The position numbers and the translations under genes are program-made. From the NCBI GenBank assembly GCA_900541925.1, contig UQMB01000002.1:162893-226892 (forward strand): 64,000 bases of DNA, in the 5' to 3' direction. Shown one piece after another: positions 8,963 to 17,035 of the stretch. The DNA comes from an uncultured Bacteroidales bacterium. GTDB taxonomy: Bacteria > Bacteroidota > Bacteroidia > Bacteroidales > UBA932. The notes beneath the pieces are model-generated. The model did not search any database and was not told the DNA's origin. It saw nothing but the letters and a program-made list of their open reading frames with translations. Each line of letters starts with the position of its first letter. Within the stretch, counting starts at the first letter, position 1.

Positions 8963-10078
8963 ATGAACAAGATTTTTGAAAAAGGCGGCAAATTACACTG
9001 GCTGCACTCTACGGTTGACGCTTTTGAGACATTCCTTCACGTGCCGGGGACTGTCACCCTCAAGGGTTCACATGTCCGCGACGCCATCGACCTCAAGCGC
9101 ATATTGATCATAGTGCTCGTGGCGGCCGCGCCGGCAGCCCTCTTCGGAATGTGGAATGTGGGCTATCAGCACAGCCTCGCCATCGGCAATACGGGGATTG
9201 ACATCCTCGGCAACTTCTGGTATGGATTCCTCAAGGTTCTCCCTCTCTACCTCGTCTCCTATATAGTAGGTCTCGGCATCGAGTTCGCCTCATGCCAGAT
9301 CCGCGGGGAGGAGGTCAGCGAAGGCTACCTCGTGTCCGGATTCTTCATCCCGCTCATCGTCCCTGTGGACATCCCTCTCTGGATGCTCGCCATCGCGGTG
9401 GCATTCGCCGTGATTTTCGGCAAGGAAGTGTTCGGCGGCACCGGAATGAACATCTGGAACCCGGCACTCCTCACTCGTGCATTCCTCTTCTTCTCCTACC
9501 CTAACTACATGTCCGGCTCCGACTGCTGGATCTCATACAGGCCGGGAGAGAAGCTCGTGGACGGCTTCACCGGAGCGACCCCTCTCGCCCTTGACGGCGC
9601 GAGCGCACAGTACGGCACCGGCTTCTGGGACCTCTTCATCGGCACCGTACCGGGATCGGTGGGTGAGACTTCCGTGATAGCCATACTGCTCGGAGCCATC
9701 GTCCTGATATGGACTGGAGTGGCCAGCTGGAAGATAATGGCCGGAAGCATCGCGGGCGCCCTGCTCGTAGGCCTCATCGGCGACATCGCCGGCGTGACCT
9801 CCATCCCTTGCTATATGCAGCTCGTCTATGGCGGATTCGCGTTCGGAACAGTCTTCATGGCCACCGACCCTGTGACATCCGCGCAGACTGAATGCGGCAA
9901 ATGGATCTACGGCCTGCTCATCGGCGCCCTGTGCGTGATGGTGCGCCTGTTCAACCCTGGCTATGTGGAAGGCATGATGCTCGCCATCCTGCTCTGCAAC
10001 ACATTCGCGCCGCTGATCGATCACATCGTCGTGAACCTGCACTCTTCACGCAAGGCCAAAAAACTTAAAGTCGCATAG
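8963..10078 (+). CDS. nqrB: Na+-translocating NADH-quinone reductase subunit B
   Basis: A 371-residue membrane subunit of NQR with about ten hydrophobic segments. It binds riboflavin and carries a covalently attached FMN. The attachment motif is visible as DGFTGATPLA, with Thr206 the likely phosphoester acceptor. The EVFGGTGMNIWNPALLTRAF segment is typical of NqrB and the related RnfD. It starts 4 bp after nqrA and its stop is followed at once by nqrC, as expected for an obligate complex. Confidence 0.97.
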   Translation: MNKIFEKGGKLHWLHSTVDAFETFLHVPGTVTLKGSHVRDAIDLKRILIIVLVAAAPAALFGMWNVGYQHSLAIGNTGIDILGNFWYGFLKVLPLYLVSYIVGLGIEFASCQIRGEEVSEGYLVSGFFIPLIVPVDIPLWMLAIAVAFAVIFGKEVFGGTGMNIWNPALLTRAFLFFSYPNYMSGSDCWISYRPGEKLVDGFTGATPLALDGASAQYGTGFWDLFIGTVPGSVGETSVIAILLGAIVLIWTGVASWKIMAGSIAGALLVGLIGDIAGVTSIPCYMQLVYGGFAFGTVFMATDPVTSAQTECGKWIYGLLIGALCVMVRLFNPGYVEGMMLAILLCNTFAPLIDHIVVNLHSSRKAKKLKVA

Positions 10079-10080
10079 AT

Positions 10081-10830
10081 ATGAATACCAACAGCAATGT
10101 CTATACAATCATCTACACGGCGATAATCGTCGTGGTAGTTGCAGCGGTGCTCTCGTTTGCCGCGATGGCGCTGAAGCCTATGCAGACTGCAAACGTCAAG
10201 GCGGACACCATCTCCCAGATCATGGCCGCCGCGCAGATCGGGACCAAGGCCGAGCTCTCGTCAATGGGCAATGACGCCGTCCTCACCAAATACTCCGAGC
10301 AGATCGCCGAAGCGTTCGCGGTCAACACGGCCGGAGAGAAGGTCAAGGACCTGGGTGTCAGCAAGAGCGGCATAGAACTCATCGACAACTTCAAGCCGCA
10401 GGATCTCGCGATCAAAGCCGGTGCGGACGCAGTCCTGCCGGTATATGTCTTCAAGTCCGGAATAACCGTGATTCCTGTCTATGGAGCCGGACTCTGGGGC
10501 CCTGTATGGGGATACGTCGCGCTTCAGCCTGACTGCAGGACCATCGCCGGCGCCTACTTCGACCACGCCAGCGAGACTCCGGGACTCGGAGCCAAGATCA
10601 AGGACGACCCGTCTTTCCAGGCCGAGTTCATAGGCAAGAAGCTCAATCTGGACGACCCGGCAAACCCTTTCGACATCCTCAAGGGCGGCGCTCCTGAGGG
10701 GAACGAGAATGCCGTTGACGCGATCACGGGCGCGACCATGACCTGCAACGGCCTCAACAAGGCCATCGACGTCTGGGCCGGAGCATACGCCGGATATCTC
10801 AAAAAAGCGACAACAAGTACGGAGGAATAA
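10081..10830 (+). CDS. nqrC: Na+-translocating NADH-quinone reductase subunit C
   Basis: A 249-residue NQR subunit with one N-terminal membrane helix (residues of about 9-29) and a periplasmic FMN-binding domain. The covalent FMN motif is DAITGATMTCNGL, with Thr219 as predicted acceptor. GAGLWGPVWGYVAL is the conserved segment shared with RnfG-type domains. It sits 2 bp after nqrB and 3 bp before nqrD. Attachment of FMN requires an ApbE-type flavin transferase, which is not encoded in this window. Confidence 0.96.
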   Translation: MNTNSNVYTIIYTAIIVVVVAAVLSFAAMALKPMQTANVKADTISQIMAAAQIGTKAELSSMGNDAVLTKYSEQIAEAFAVNTAGEKVKDLGVSKSGIELIDNFKPQDLAIKAGADAVLPVYVFKSGITVIPVYGAGLWGPVWGYVALQPDCRTIAGAYFDHASETPGLGAKIKDDPSFQAEFIGKKLNLDDPANPFDILKGGAPEGNENAVDAITGATMTCNGLNKAIDVWAGAYAGYLKKATTSTEE

Positions 10831-10833
10831 GTT

Positions 10834-11436
10834 ATGAGCAATCTTAAAGAAACAATCCTCAACCCGATACTCAAGGGGAATCCGATTACCGTCCTGGTGC
10901 TCGGAATCTGTTCCGCGCTTGCGGTTACGGTACAGCTCAAGGGAGCTCTCGTGATGGGACTCTCCGTGATGATAGTCACCGGCCTGTCAAGCTTCGTGGT
11001 ATCCCTCATGCGCAACACCATACCGAACCGTGTCCGTATCATCGTACAGCTCGTAGTGGTGGCCCTGATGGTGATCCTGGTGGACCAGTTCCTCAAGGCA
11101 TACGCCTATTCTGTCGAGAAGCAGCTGTCCGTCTATTTCGGACTCATCATCACGAACTGTATAGTAATGGGACGCATCGAGGCCTTCGCCCTCGGCAACA
11201 AGCCTATCCCGTCCCTGCTTGACGGTCTCGCCAACGGATTCGGGTACGCGCTGATCCTCATCATCGTGGCCTTCTTCCGCGAACTTCTCGGAAGCGGCAC
11301 CCTGCTCGGATTCCAGGTTCTGCCGGCAGGCTACATCGCCAACAACCTCGTAATCCTCCCTCCGTTCGCCCTCATCCTTCTCGGATGCATAATCTGGATA
11401 CAGAGGGCCTGCGACAAGGATCTTCAGGAAAAATAA
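10834..11436 (+). CDS. nqrD: Na+-translocating NADH-quinone reductase subunit D
   Basis: A 200-residue integral membrane protein with six predicted helices, paralogous to NqrE in inverted topology. NqrD and NqrE together hold an iron centre in the membrane through cysteines. The candidates here are Cys26 in LGICSALAV and Cys109 in TNCIVMGRIEAFA, both in the usual half-helix positions. It lies between nqrC and nqrE in the standard order. Confidence 0.96.
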   Translation: MSNLKETILNPILKGNPITVLVLGICSALAVTVQLKGALVMGLSVMIVTGLSSFVVSLMRNTIPNRVRIIVQLVVVALMVILVDQFLKAYAYSVEKQLSVYFGLIITNCIVMGRIEAFALGNKPIPSLLDGLANGFGYALILIIVAFFRELLGSGTLLGFQVLPAGYIANNLVILPPFALILLGCIIWIQRACDKDLQEK

Positions 11437-11448
11437 CAGCGACGCTCT

Positions 11449-12063
11449 ATGGAATATATAAGTTTATTCGTAAAGTCAATCTTCATTGACAATATGATAT
11501 TCTCATACTTCCTGGGTATGTGCTCATACCTGGCGGTATCGAAGAATGTCAAGACAGCCAACGGACTCGGTCTCGCTGTTATATTCGTGCTTCTCTGCAC
11601 GCTGCCTCTAAACTACCTCCTCAACAAGTTCGTCCTGCAGCCGGGAGCCCTCAGCTGGCTCGGCCCGCAGTTCGCGGATGTAGACATCAGCTTCCTGAGC
11701 TTCATCCTGTTCATCGCCGTCATCGCGGCGTTCACCCAGCTCGTGGAGATGATTGTTGAGAAGTTCCTGCCATCACTCTACTCTTCTCTCGGCATCTACC
11801 TTCCGCTCATCGCCGTGAACTGCGCCATCCTCGGAGGCGCGCTCTTCATGCAGCAGAAGGACTTCGCCAATGTTGGAGAGTCCGCGGTCTACGCGCTCGG
11901 CTCCGGAATCGGCTGGTACCTGGCCATCGTCTGCCTCGCCGCCATCCGCGAGAAAATGGCATATTGCAACGTGCCGAAGCCGCTCAAGGGCATAGGCATC
12001 ACTTTCATCACCGTGGGCCTCATGGGCATAGCGTTCATGACTTTCATGGGTATTCAGCTTTAG
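11449..12063 (+). CDS. nqrE: Na+-translocating NADH-quinone reductase subunit E
   Basis: A 204-residue integral membrane subunit with six predicted helices. It pairs with NqrD to form the inverted-repeat core and shares the intramembrane iron site. The conserved cysteines are Cys25 in YFLGMCSYLAVS and Cys125 in AVNCAILGGALFM. The preceding gap is 12 bp and nqrF follows after 12 bp with an AGGAGG-like stretch at about 12062-12067, one of the few clear Shine-Dalgarno sequences in this window. Confidence 0.96.
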   Translation: MEYISLFVKSIFIDNMIFSYFLGMCSYLAVSKNVKTANGLGLAVIFVLLCTLPLNYLLNKFVLQPGALSWLGPQFADVDISFLSFILFIAVIAAFTQLVEMIVEKFLPSLYSSLGIYLPLIAVNCAILGGALFMQQKDFANVGESAVYALGSGIGWYLAIVCLAAIREKMAYCNVPKPLKGIGITFITVGLMGIAFMTFMGIQL

Positions 12064-12075
12064 GAGGACAGAGAT

Positions 12076-13350
12076 ATGAGTTCAACAATCATAGCTGCAG
12101 TCGCAGTAATCATAGTAGTTACCCTCATTCTCGTGATTCTGCTCCTCGTAGTGAAGGACAGGATCACTCCTAAGGGCACTGTAAAGATCGACATCAACAA
12201 CGGAAAGAAGGAACTCAATGTGACGCCGGGCTCATCCCTGATGAGCACCCTCGCCGGAGAGAAGATCCTCCTCCCGTCAGCCTGCGGCGGCAAGGCCAAC
12301 TGCGGCCAGTGCAAGGTGCAGGTGCTTGAAGGAGGCGGAGAGATTCTCCCTACCGAAGTGGGATTCTTCAACCGCAAGCAGATCAAGGACGGCTGGAGAC
12401 TCGGCTGCCAGGTCAAGGTCAAGGAGGACATGAAGATACAGGTATCCGAATCCGCCCTGTCCGTCAAGAAGCTCGAATGCGAAGTCATCTCCAACAAGAA
12501 CGTGGCCACCTTCATCAAGGAGTTCACGGTCAAGCTGCCGGAAGGCGAGCACCTGGACTTCAAGAGCGGCGAGTACATCCAGATCGACATCCCTGCATAC
12601 CACCTGTATTTCAAGGACATCGACGTGGATCCTGTCTACCGCAAGGACTGGGAGAGATTCGGGTTCTTCAACCTTGAATCCGTCAACCCTGCCCCTACAG
12701 TAAGGGCTTACTCAATGGCATCTTACCCTGGCGAGAAGGGCATCATCAAACTCAACGTCCGCATCGCCACCCCTCCGTTCGACCGCAGTGTTCCGAAGGA
12801 GCAGGGACCTAAGCTTCTCCCTGTCAACCCTGGTATCGCGTCATCTTATGTCTTCACGCGCAAGCCTGGCGACAAGGTGATGATCAGCGGCCCTTACGGA
12901 GAGTTCCTCCTCCCGGAGAACGACCCGGACAACATCGAGTACATATTCGTCGGCGGCGGCGCCGGTATGGCACCTCTCCGCAGCCACATCATGCAGCTCT
13001 TCAAGACGCTCAAGACAGGACGCAAGGTCAGCTTCTTCTACGGTGCACGCGCGCTCGTCGAGGCATTCTATCTCGAAGACTTCGCGGAGCTCGAGAAGGA
13101 GTTCCCGAACTTCAAGTTCCATCTTGCGCTTGACCGTCCGGACCCGGCGGCAGACGCGGCGGGAGTTCCATATACGGCCGGATTCGTGCACAATGTGATG
13201 TATGAGACCTACCTCAAGGATCATGAGACTCCTGAGGACATCAAGTACTTCATGTGCGGACCTCCTATGATGGTGGCTTCAGTCAACAAGCTGCTCGACT
13301 CTCTCGGAGTACCTCCGGAGAACATTCTCTACGACAACTTCGGCGCATAG
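12076..13350 (+). CDS. nqrF: Na+-translocating NADH-quinone reductase subunit F
   Basis: A 424-residue electron-entry subunit that oxidises NADH. It has an N-terminal membrane helix (residues of about 4-26), then a ferredoxin-like domain with Cys70, Cys76, Cys79 and Cys111 (ACGGKANCGQCKV and GCQVKV) for a 2Fe-2S cluster, an FAD domain with RAYSMAS, and an NAD domain with GGGAGMAPLRS and MCGPPMM. The C-terminal aromatic NFGA ending is usual for the family. It is the last gene of the operon and is followed by a strong hairpin. Confidence 0.97.
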   Translation: MSSTIIAAVAVIIVVTLILVILLLVVKDRITPKGTVKIDINNGKKELNVTPGSSLMSTLAGEKILLPSACGGKANCGQCKVQVLEGGGEILPTEVGFFNRKQIKDGWRLGCQVKVKEDMKIQVSESALSVKKLECEVISNKNVATFIKEFTVKLPEGEHLDFKSGEYIQIDIPAYHLYFKDIDVDPVYRKDWERFGFFNLESVNPAPTVRAYSMASYPGEKGIIKLNVRIATPPFDRSVPKEQGPKLLPVNPGIASSYVFTRKPGDKVMISGPYGEFLLPENDPDNIEYIFVGGGAGMAPLRSHIMQLFKTLKTGRKVSFFYGARALVEAFYLEDFAELEKEFPNFKFHLALDRPDPAADAAGVPYTAGFVHNVMYETYLKDHETPEDIKYFMCGPPMMVASVNKLLDSLGVPPENILYDNFGA

Positions 13351-13370
13351 CCGCAGCATACGACCATACG

Positions 13371-13405
13371 GCGCCCCGGGGCATCATGCTCCGGGGCGCT
13401 TTATG
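13371..13405 (+). terminator. Rho-independent terminator of the nqr operon
   Basis: A perfect 9-bp GC-rich stem, GCGCCCCGG (13371-13379) pairing with CCGGGGCGC (13391-13399), with an 11-base loop and then TTTAT. It lies 20 bp after the nqrF stop. Confidence 0.85.
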
Positions 13406-13470
13406 TTCCCGGGGCGGAGACAAGATTTATAAAGAAACAGAAAAACTTGGAAAATGTTTTTTATGAATCG

Positions 13471-13501
13471 ATTGGAAAACCGTTCCTGCGGCATAGATTT
13501 G
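13471..13501 (+). promoter_or_regulatory. Bacteroidota-type promoter of the FimB-like gene
   Basis: The -33-like ATTG (13471-13474) and the -7 box TAGATTTG (13494-13501) are 19 bp apart, which fits the Bacteroidota consensus. The box ends only 7 bases before the ATG at 13509, so either the mRNA is nearly leaderless or translation begins at the downstream ATG (13596). Confidence 0.6.
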
Positions 13502-13508
13502 CAGCGTT

Positions 13509-14561
13509 ATGAAAAACTTCACGCACCAGAAAAGCCGGCAGTCCTTTCCGGACCGGTTTCAGAGACAAGGCAGTCTGCCCGACCGCCGGTCACTCATGAT
13601 CATCGTTTATAGCTTGCTTGTACTCCTGCCGGCTTTTTTGGTATTATCCTGCAGAAAGACCGAACTCCCCGATCACCGTGGCGAGCCTGAGGCTCCGGCG
13701 GTGAAGGACTCCGCAGTGTTCGTCATAAGTTTCGAGGCGGAGCCGCGGACGATACGGAGTCTGGACATCTTCATATATGACACGGAAGGCGTCCAGGCCC
13801 TGGAGAAGCACATAAGCAGGAAAGACATGCCCCCTTCGCTTGAGGTCAAACTCAGCAAGGGGGACAAGACAGTCGCCGCGGTGGCGAACAGCCCCAAAAG
13901 ATTCAAGACCGCGTCAATGTCCAGACACTCGGCCCTCTCCCAGGTCAGCTATGAGTTCAAGGAAGACAGCAGGGACGCCCCGATAATGAGCGGCAGCGCA
14001 AAGACCCGCGGCGAAAAGGCCTCGATCAGCCTCAAGCCCATGCTGTGCGAAGTCGTGCTCAAATCTATCGGCAATACGATGGAGGACTATGAACTGCTCG
14101 AATCCCCAAGGATAAGACTGAGAGGAATCAACGCGAGGGCGTCGTTCTTCACGGAGGAGAAGCACCTGCCTGCGGAGACGATAGACAAAGGAGAATGGGC
14201 GCCTCTCCCCTACGACATCGGATACTACCCTCAGGAGACTGGCACCCTGCTCCTGTGCTACCCCAACGAGACGGCGGAGAGCAACATCGGGCAAGACAGG
14301 ACCAGCCTGGAACTTGAATGCCTCATAAAAGGCAGAAAATGCAGCTTTCTTGTGGATCTTCCCCCGTTCGGACGGGCGTCAAGGACCGAAATCAGCATGA
14401 CCGTAGACGGTCCGGGAAGTTTCAGCTACAGCGTCAACGAGCCTTCTTCCGGCACTTGCGCAAAGAATACAGGACCAGTCTCCAGAAAGACTGCAACGGA
14501 GAGCAGGACAGAAGCCTCTCCACATACTCGCGGCTATACAGGCGCTCCGCGTCCCTCCTGA
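13509..14561 (+). CDS. FimB/Mfa2-like fimbrial anchor lipoprotein
   Basis: A 350-residue putative lipoprotein resembling the FimB/Mfa2 family, which anchors or ends fimbriae of the Bacteroidales. Support comes from a lipobox LVLSC (Cys48) after a hydrophobic stretch, then SLDIFIYDTEGVQAL and a VAAVANSP segment, both typical of Mfa2-like beta-sandwich domains. The start is uncertain: ATG 13509 gives a 29-residue hydrophilic leader, while ATG 13596 gives a compact signal with Cys19. No fimbrillin genes are adjacent. The last 43 or so codons overlap the opposing sugar-transfer gene and read as low-complexity basic sequence, so the true coding end may once have been earlier. Confidence 0.65.
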   Translation: MKNFTHQKSRQSFPDRFQRQGSLPDRRSLMIIVYSLLVLLPAFLVLSCRKTELPDHRGEPEAPAVKDSAVFVISFEAEPRTIRSLDIFIYDTEGVQALEKHISRKDMPPSLEVKLSKGDKTVAAVANSPKRFKTASMSRHSALSQVSYEFKEDSRDAPIMSGSAKTRGEKASISLKPMLCEVVLKSIGNTMEDYELLESPRIRLRGINARASFFTEEKHLPAETIDKGEWAPLPYDIGYYPQETGTLLLCYPNETAESNIGQDRTSLELECLIKGRKCSFLVDLPPFGRASRTEISMTVDGPGSFSYSVNEPSSGTCAKNTGPVSRKTATESRTEASPHTRGYTGAPRPS

Positions 14562-15285
14562 TGACGCCGTGCACTTCAGAGTCCACAGAATCAAGGATTA
14601 CCCGCAGCTGCCACCCGGCGCAGCCGTTGTGCCGTATGAAAGCGGACTTCTTGACGAAAGGCACGCCGGAGCGGAACACACGCAGCACCCTGTCATATAT
14701 GCCCTTGCCGCTGACGCTGTAAAGCCCCCGGAAGAGAATGTCCCGCGAGCGCAGAAGCTCGCAGAACCCCGTCTCGTAAAGCGCGCAGACATCTTCCTTG
14801 CGGGGCTGCCGCTTAACGGACCTGATGAAGTCAGCGAACCAGCGGGACATGAAGACCTGCCCCGACAGGCCTATGAACCAGGACTGCAGATGAGGAAGGT
14901 CCACGGCCGGATGTATGACCATGGAGAACGCCGGCACAGAAAGGGACTCCATCGCCTCCAGCGAGGGAAGGATGTCAGAAAGAGGACCGTACACGGAGTC
15001 GTTCACCAGATACAGGTAGTCATAAGAGCCCAGGTCAAGATTGGCCTCAGCCCAGGCATGGCAGCGCTTATATGAGCCGAAATCGTATTCCAAGTGACGG
15101 CAGGCCTCGCAGTGGAGCGTGACTCCGGAAAGTTTGGACAACTCTGATTCCGGGCAGTCAGAGTCCATAGCAAGCACGACATCACCGCACTCTGAGAGCT
15201 TGCCCGCATACCACACGAGAGCCTCGCCCACAATCCCTTGCGGATCGTAGGCCGCAAGGAGAAACAACCTCCTGGCCCCCGTCAT
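14434..15285 (-). CDS. RgpF-like rhamnan synthesis/glycosyltransferase protein
   Basis: A 283-residue protein resembling rhamnan-synthesis protein F (RgpF/WsaF-related) sugar-transfer enzymes. The hallmark is YLYLVNDSVYGPL after an N-terminal LFLLAAYDPQG and a DYDFGSYK-like segment (EYDFGSYKRCHAWAE). The C-terminus is basic (LRKCRKKAR), as is common in membrane-associated transferases. I chose the ATG at 15285, which overlaps the upstream stop as ATGA. It is the last gene of the polysaccharide operon, and its 3' end runs 128 bp into the convergent FimB-like gene. The sugar and acceptor cannot be inferred. Confidence 0.75.
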   Translation of the reverse strand: MTGARRLFLLAAYDPQGIVGEALVWYAGKLSECGDVVLAMDSDCPESELSKLSGVTLHCEACRHLEYDFGSYKRCHAWAEANLDLGSYDYLYLVNDSVYGPLSDILPSLEAMESLSVPAFSMVIHPAVDLPHLQSWFIGLSGQVFMSRWFADFIRSVKRQPRKEDVCALYETGFCELLRSRDILFRGLYSVSGKGIYDRVLRVFRSGVPFVKKSAFIRHNGCAGWQLRVILDSVDSEVHGVIRRDAERLYSREYVERLLSCSPLQSFWRLVLYSLRKCRKKAR

Positions 15286-16196
15286 AAATACATCCCCATC
15301 ATCTTCTCGGCGAAACTGCCCGGCACAGGGCATCTTGCAGAGGAGGATTTATACTCGGTCTTCTGGAAGAGGGCCCCGGATGTCAGGCTGTCGAACAGTT
15401 CCTTGTCGAAAGGCTCGTCCCTGTGGCCGAACCACAGCATGTGCGTGGCATTTTGGGAAATCTTAGGCATGGCTGCGAAGAGTTCGGCGGCCTTATGGTC
15501 GCGGCTCACCACCCGCCACAGGAGCAACTGGTGCACGAAGTAGTCAATCACGCTGTCCTCATGCTTCCAATACTCAAAAATCGCCGCTCTCCAGGCCCCC
15601 AGGATATAATTCGCGCGGCGCGAACGGAAGAAGCAGTTCTGCACAAACGCGTAGGCGCCGCCTATATCCTCCCCGCTCATGTAGATGAAGAAATCCTCAT
15701 CTTGAAGCCACTTCGGGAAGTCAGCGGTAACAAAATCCGTCGCATCAAGCCATATGCCTCCATAGCGGTAGAGAAGCTCGACGCGGCAGATGTCAGAGAA
15801 ATGCGCACGGCTTATACGCCCCGCCTTGTATTTGGAGACAACATAATCAGGAAGGTCAAGCTCCGAAAGCAGTTGCGCCTCATCCTTGATGACAAGTTCC
15901 TGACGGCAGTGCGTCCGCACGCTTCGCCAGCAGGCGCGCACTATCGCCGGCGCGTTGACCTCCCCCTGGAGCCAGATGCTGTATATCTTCTCCTCCTGCC
16001 CGGAACCCGTGGCAGGCTCCGGAGTGAAATCCGGGGACGGCGGCAGGACATAACGGTCAACATAACGGCCGACGGCCCGCCTTGTCACGGCGCCGCGTAC
16101 CTCCCTGCGGCGCATACGCGGACGCCACACCCAGTTGAGGACATGCCCTCTGAGCACGATGTCGGCCTGCGCAAGTATTCGTCCGAAACTTATCAT
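15282..16196 (-). CDS. Capsular polysaccharide synthesis-type glycosyltransferase
   Basis: A 304-residue glycosyltransferase of the GT32-like/Caps_synth group. The visible signature is RVELLYRYGGIWLDATDF, where the DxD-like LDATD coordinates a metal and nucleotide sugar, preceded by KIYSIWLQGE and an ARISRAHFSD-like stretch. The start at 16196 (MISFGRIL) overlaps the upstream stop as ATGA; the open frame extends 65 codons further, but that part overlaps the previous gene and is not protein-like. It probably adds a sugar to the envelope polysaccharide exported by the Wza/Wzz pair of the same operon. Confidence 0.8.
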   Translation of the reverse strand: MISFGRILAQADIVLRGHVLNWVWRPRMRRREVRGAVTRRAVGRYVDRYVLPPSPDFTPEPATGSGQEEKIYSIWLQGEVNAPAIVRACWRSVRTHCRQELVIKDEAQLLSELDLPDYVVSKYKAGRISRAHFSDICRVELLYRYGGIWLDATDFVTADFPKWLQDEDFFIYMSGEDIGGAYAFVQNCFFRSRRANYILGAWRAAIFEYWKHEDSVIDYFVHQLLLWRVVSRDHKAAELFAAMPKISQNATHMLWFGHRDEPFDKELFDSLTSGALFQKTEYKSSSARCPVPGSFAEKMMGMYL

Positions 16197-17035
16197 ACGA
16201 CAGAACTGAAATAATCCGGTATCCTGACTATCACCACAGCCTCGAACATGGCAGGCTTGTTCCATGCGAAAGGTGGTCGGAAAATATTCTGCACCCCTCG
16301 TGCGACGGCCACGCTCCTGTCCCAGTCGCGCGGAGTCATACGGCTGACCTGATATATCGTTCGGGCGCGCTTGCGCAGGTGCCGTGTCCACCCGGCATCC
16401 ACAAGGCCCCTGTCACCCATCTTGGCCTCGATGCGCTTCAGGTCAACACAGCCGAAATGAAAAAGATAGAGGTCTTTGCGAATATGGAAATTCCCGCGCC
16501 TGGTACGGTGGAAACCTGACCCCCAGTTGACGGGACGCAGCAGCACGCTGGCCTTGCTGTATCTTGTGGAGAGCCTGGCATAGCGCCTCTGGGAGAGGAA
16601 TGGCCGGGACGGGTCTATCTCCTGCTCCTCACCCAGTTTCTGCCCGACATCGACACCGAGCCCGGATATCGACGGGCAGCCGCCGCAAGGCTCGAGAGAA
16701 GACAGAAACTCCGGAAGAGTGAGCCCGAGCCTCGGGTCGACAAGGAGGAACTCATCCACATCGGTGCCGATCACCATGTCATATCTTCCGAACAGCTCCG
16801 CGGCCCGCGCGGACAGGAAATCTATCCTGCCGCGGTCTGCCTGCCGCACATTGCCCTCTATATGGCTTACAACCCTGACATTGACGCCCTCACAGAAAGG
16901 AGGGACAGTCTGGTCAAGCCCGTCGAAAAAGACGTAGAGGTTGTCCTTTCCGAGTTGCGGGCCATAATATCCGACCCATTTCCGCAGGAAGAACTCATCG
17001 TTCCTGACCATAGTCAATGCTGCTATCTTCTTCAT
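16193..17035 (-). CDS. Glycosyltransferase family 2-like protein
   Basis: A 280-residue protein of the Glyco_tranf_2_4 type. The N-terminus IAALTMVRNDEFFLRKWV and the segment YDMVIGTDVDEFLLVD carry the typical GT2 features, with DVDE as the DxD metal-binding motif. Later HFGCVDLKR matches the family's C-terminal region. Its ATG overlaps the uvrA stop (ATGA) and its stop overlaps the start of the next transferase, so it is translationally tied to both neighbours. The donor sugar is unknown. Confidence 0.82.
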   Translation of the reverse strand: MKKIAALTMVRNDEFFLRKWVGYYGPQLGKDNLYVFFDGLDQTVPPFCEGVNVRVVSHIEGNVRQADRGRIDFLSARAAELFGRYDMVIGTDVDEFLLVDPRLGLTLPEFLSSLEPCGGCPSISGLGVDVGQKLGEEQEIDPSRPFLSQRRYARLSTRYSKASVLLRPVNWGSGFHRTRRGNFHIRKDLYLFHFGCVDLKRIEAKMGDRGLVDAGWTRHLRKRARTIYQVSRMTPRDWDRSVAVARGVQNIFRPPFAWNKPAMFEAVVIVRIPDYFSSVV

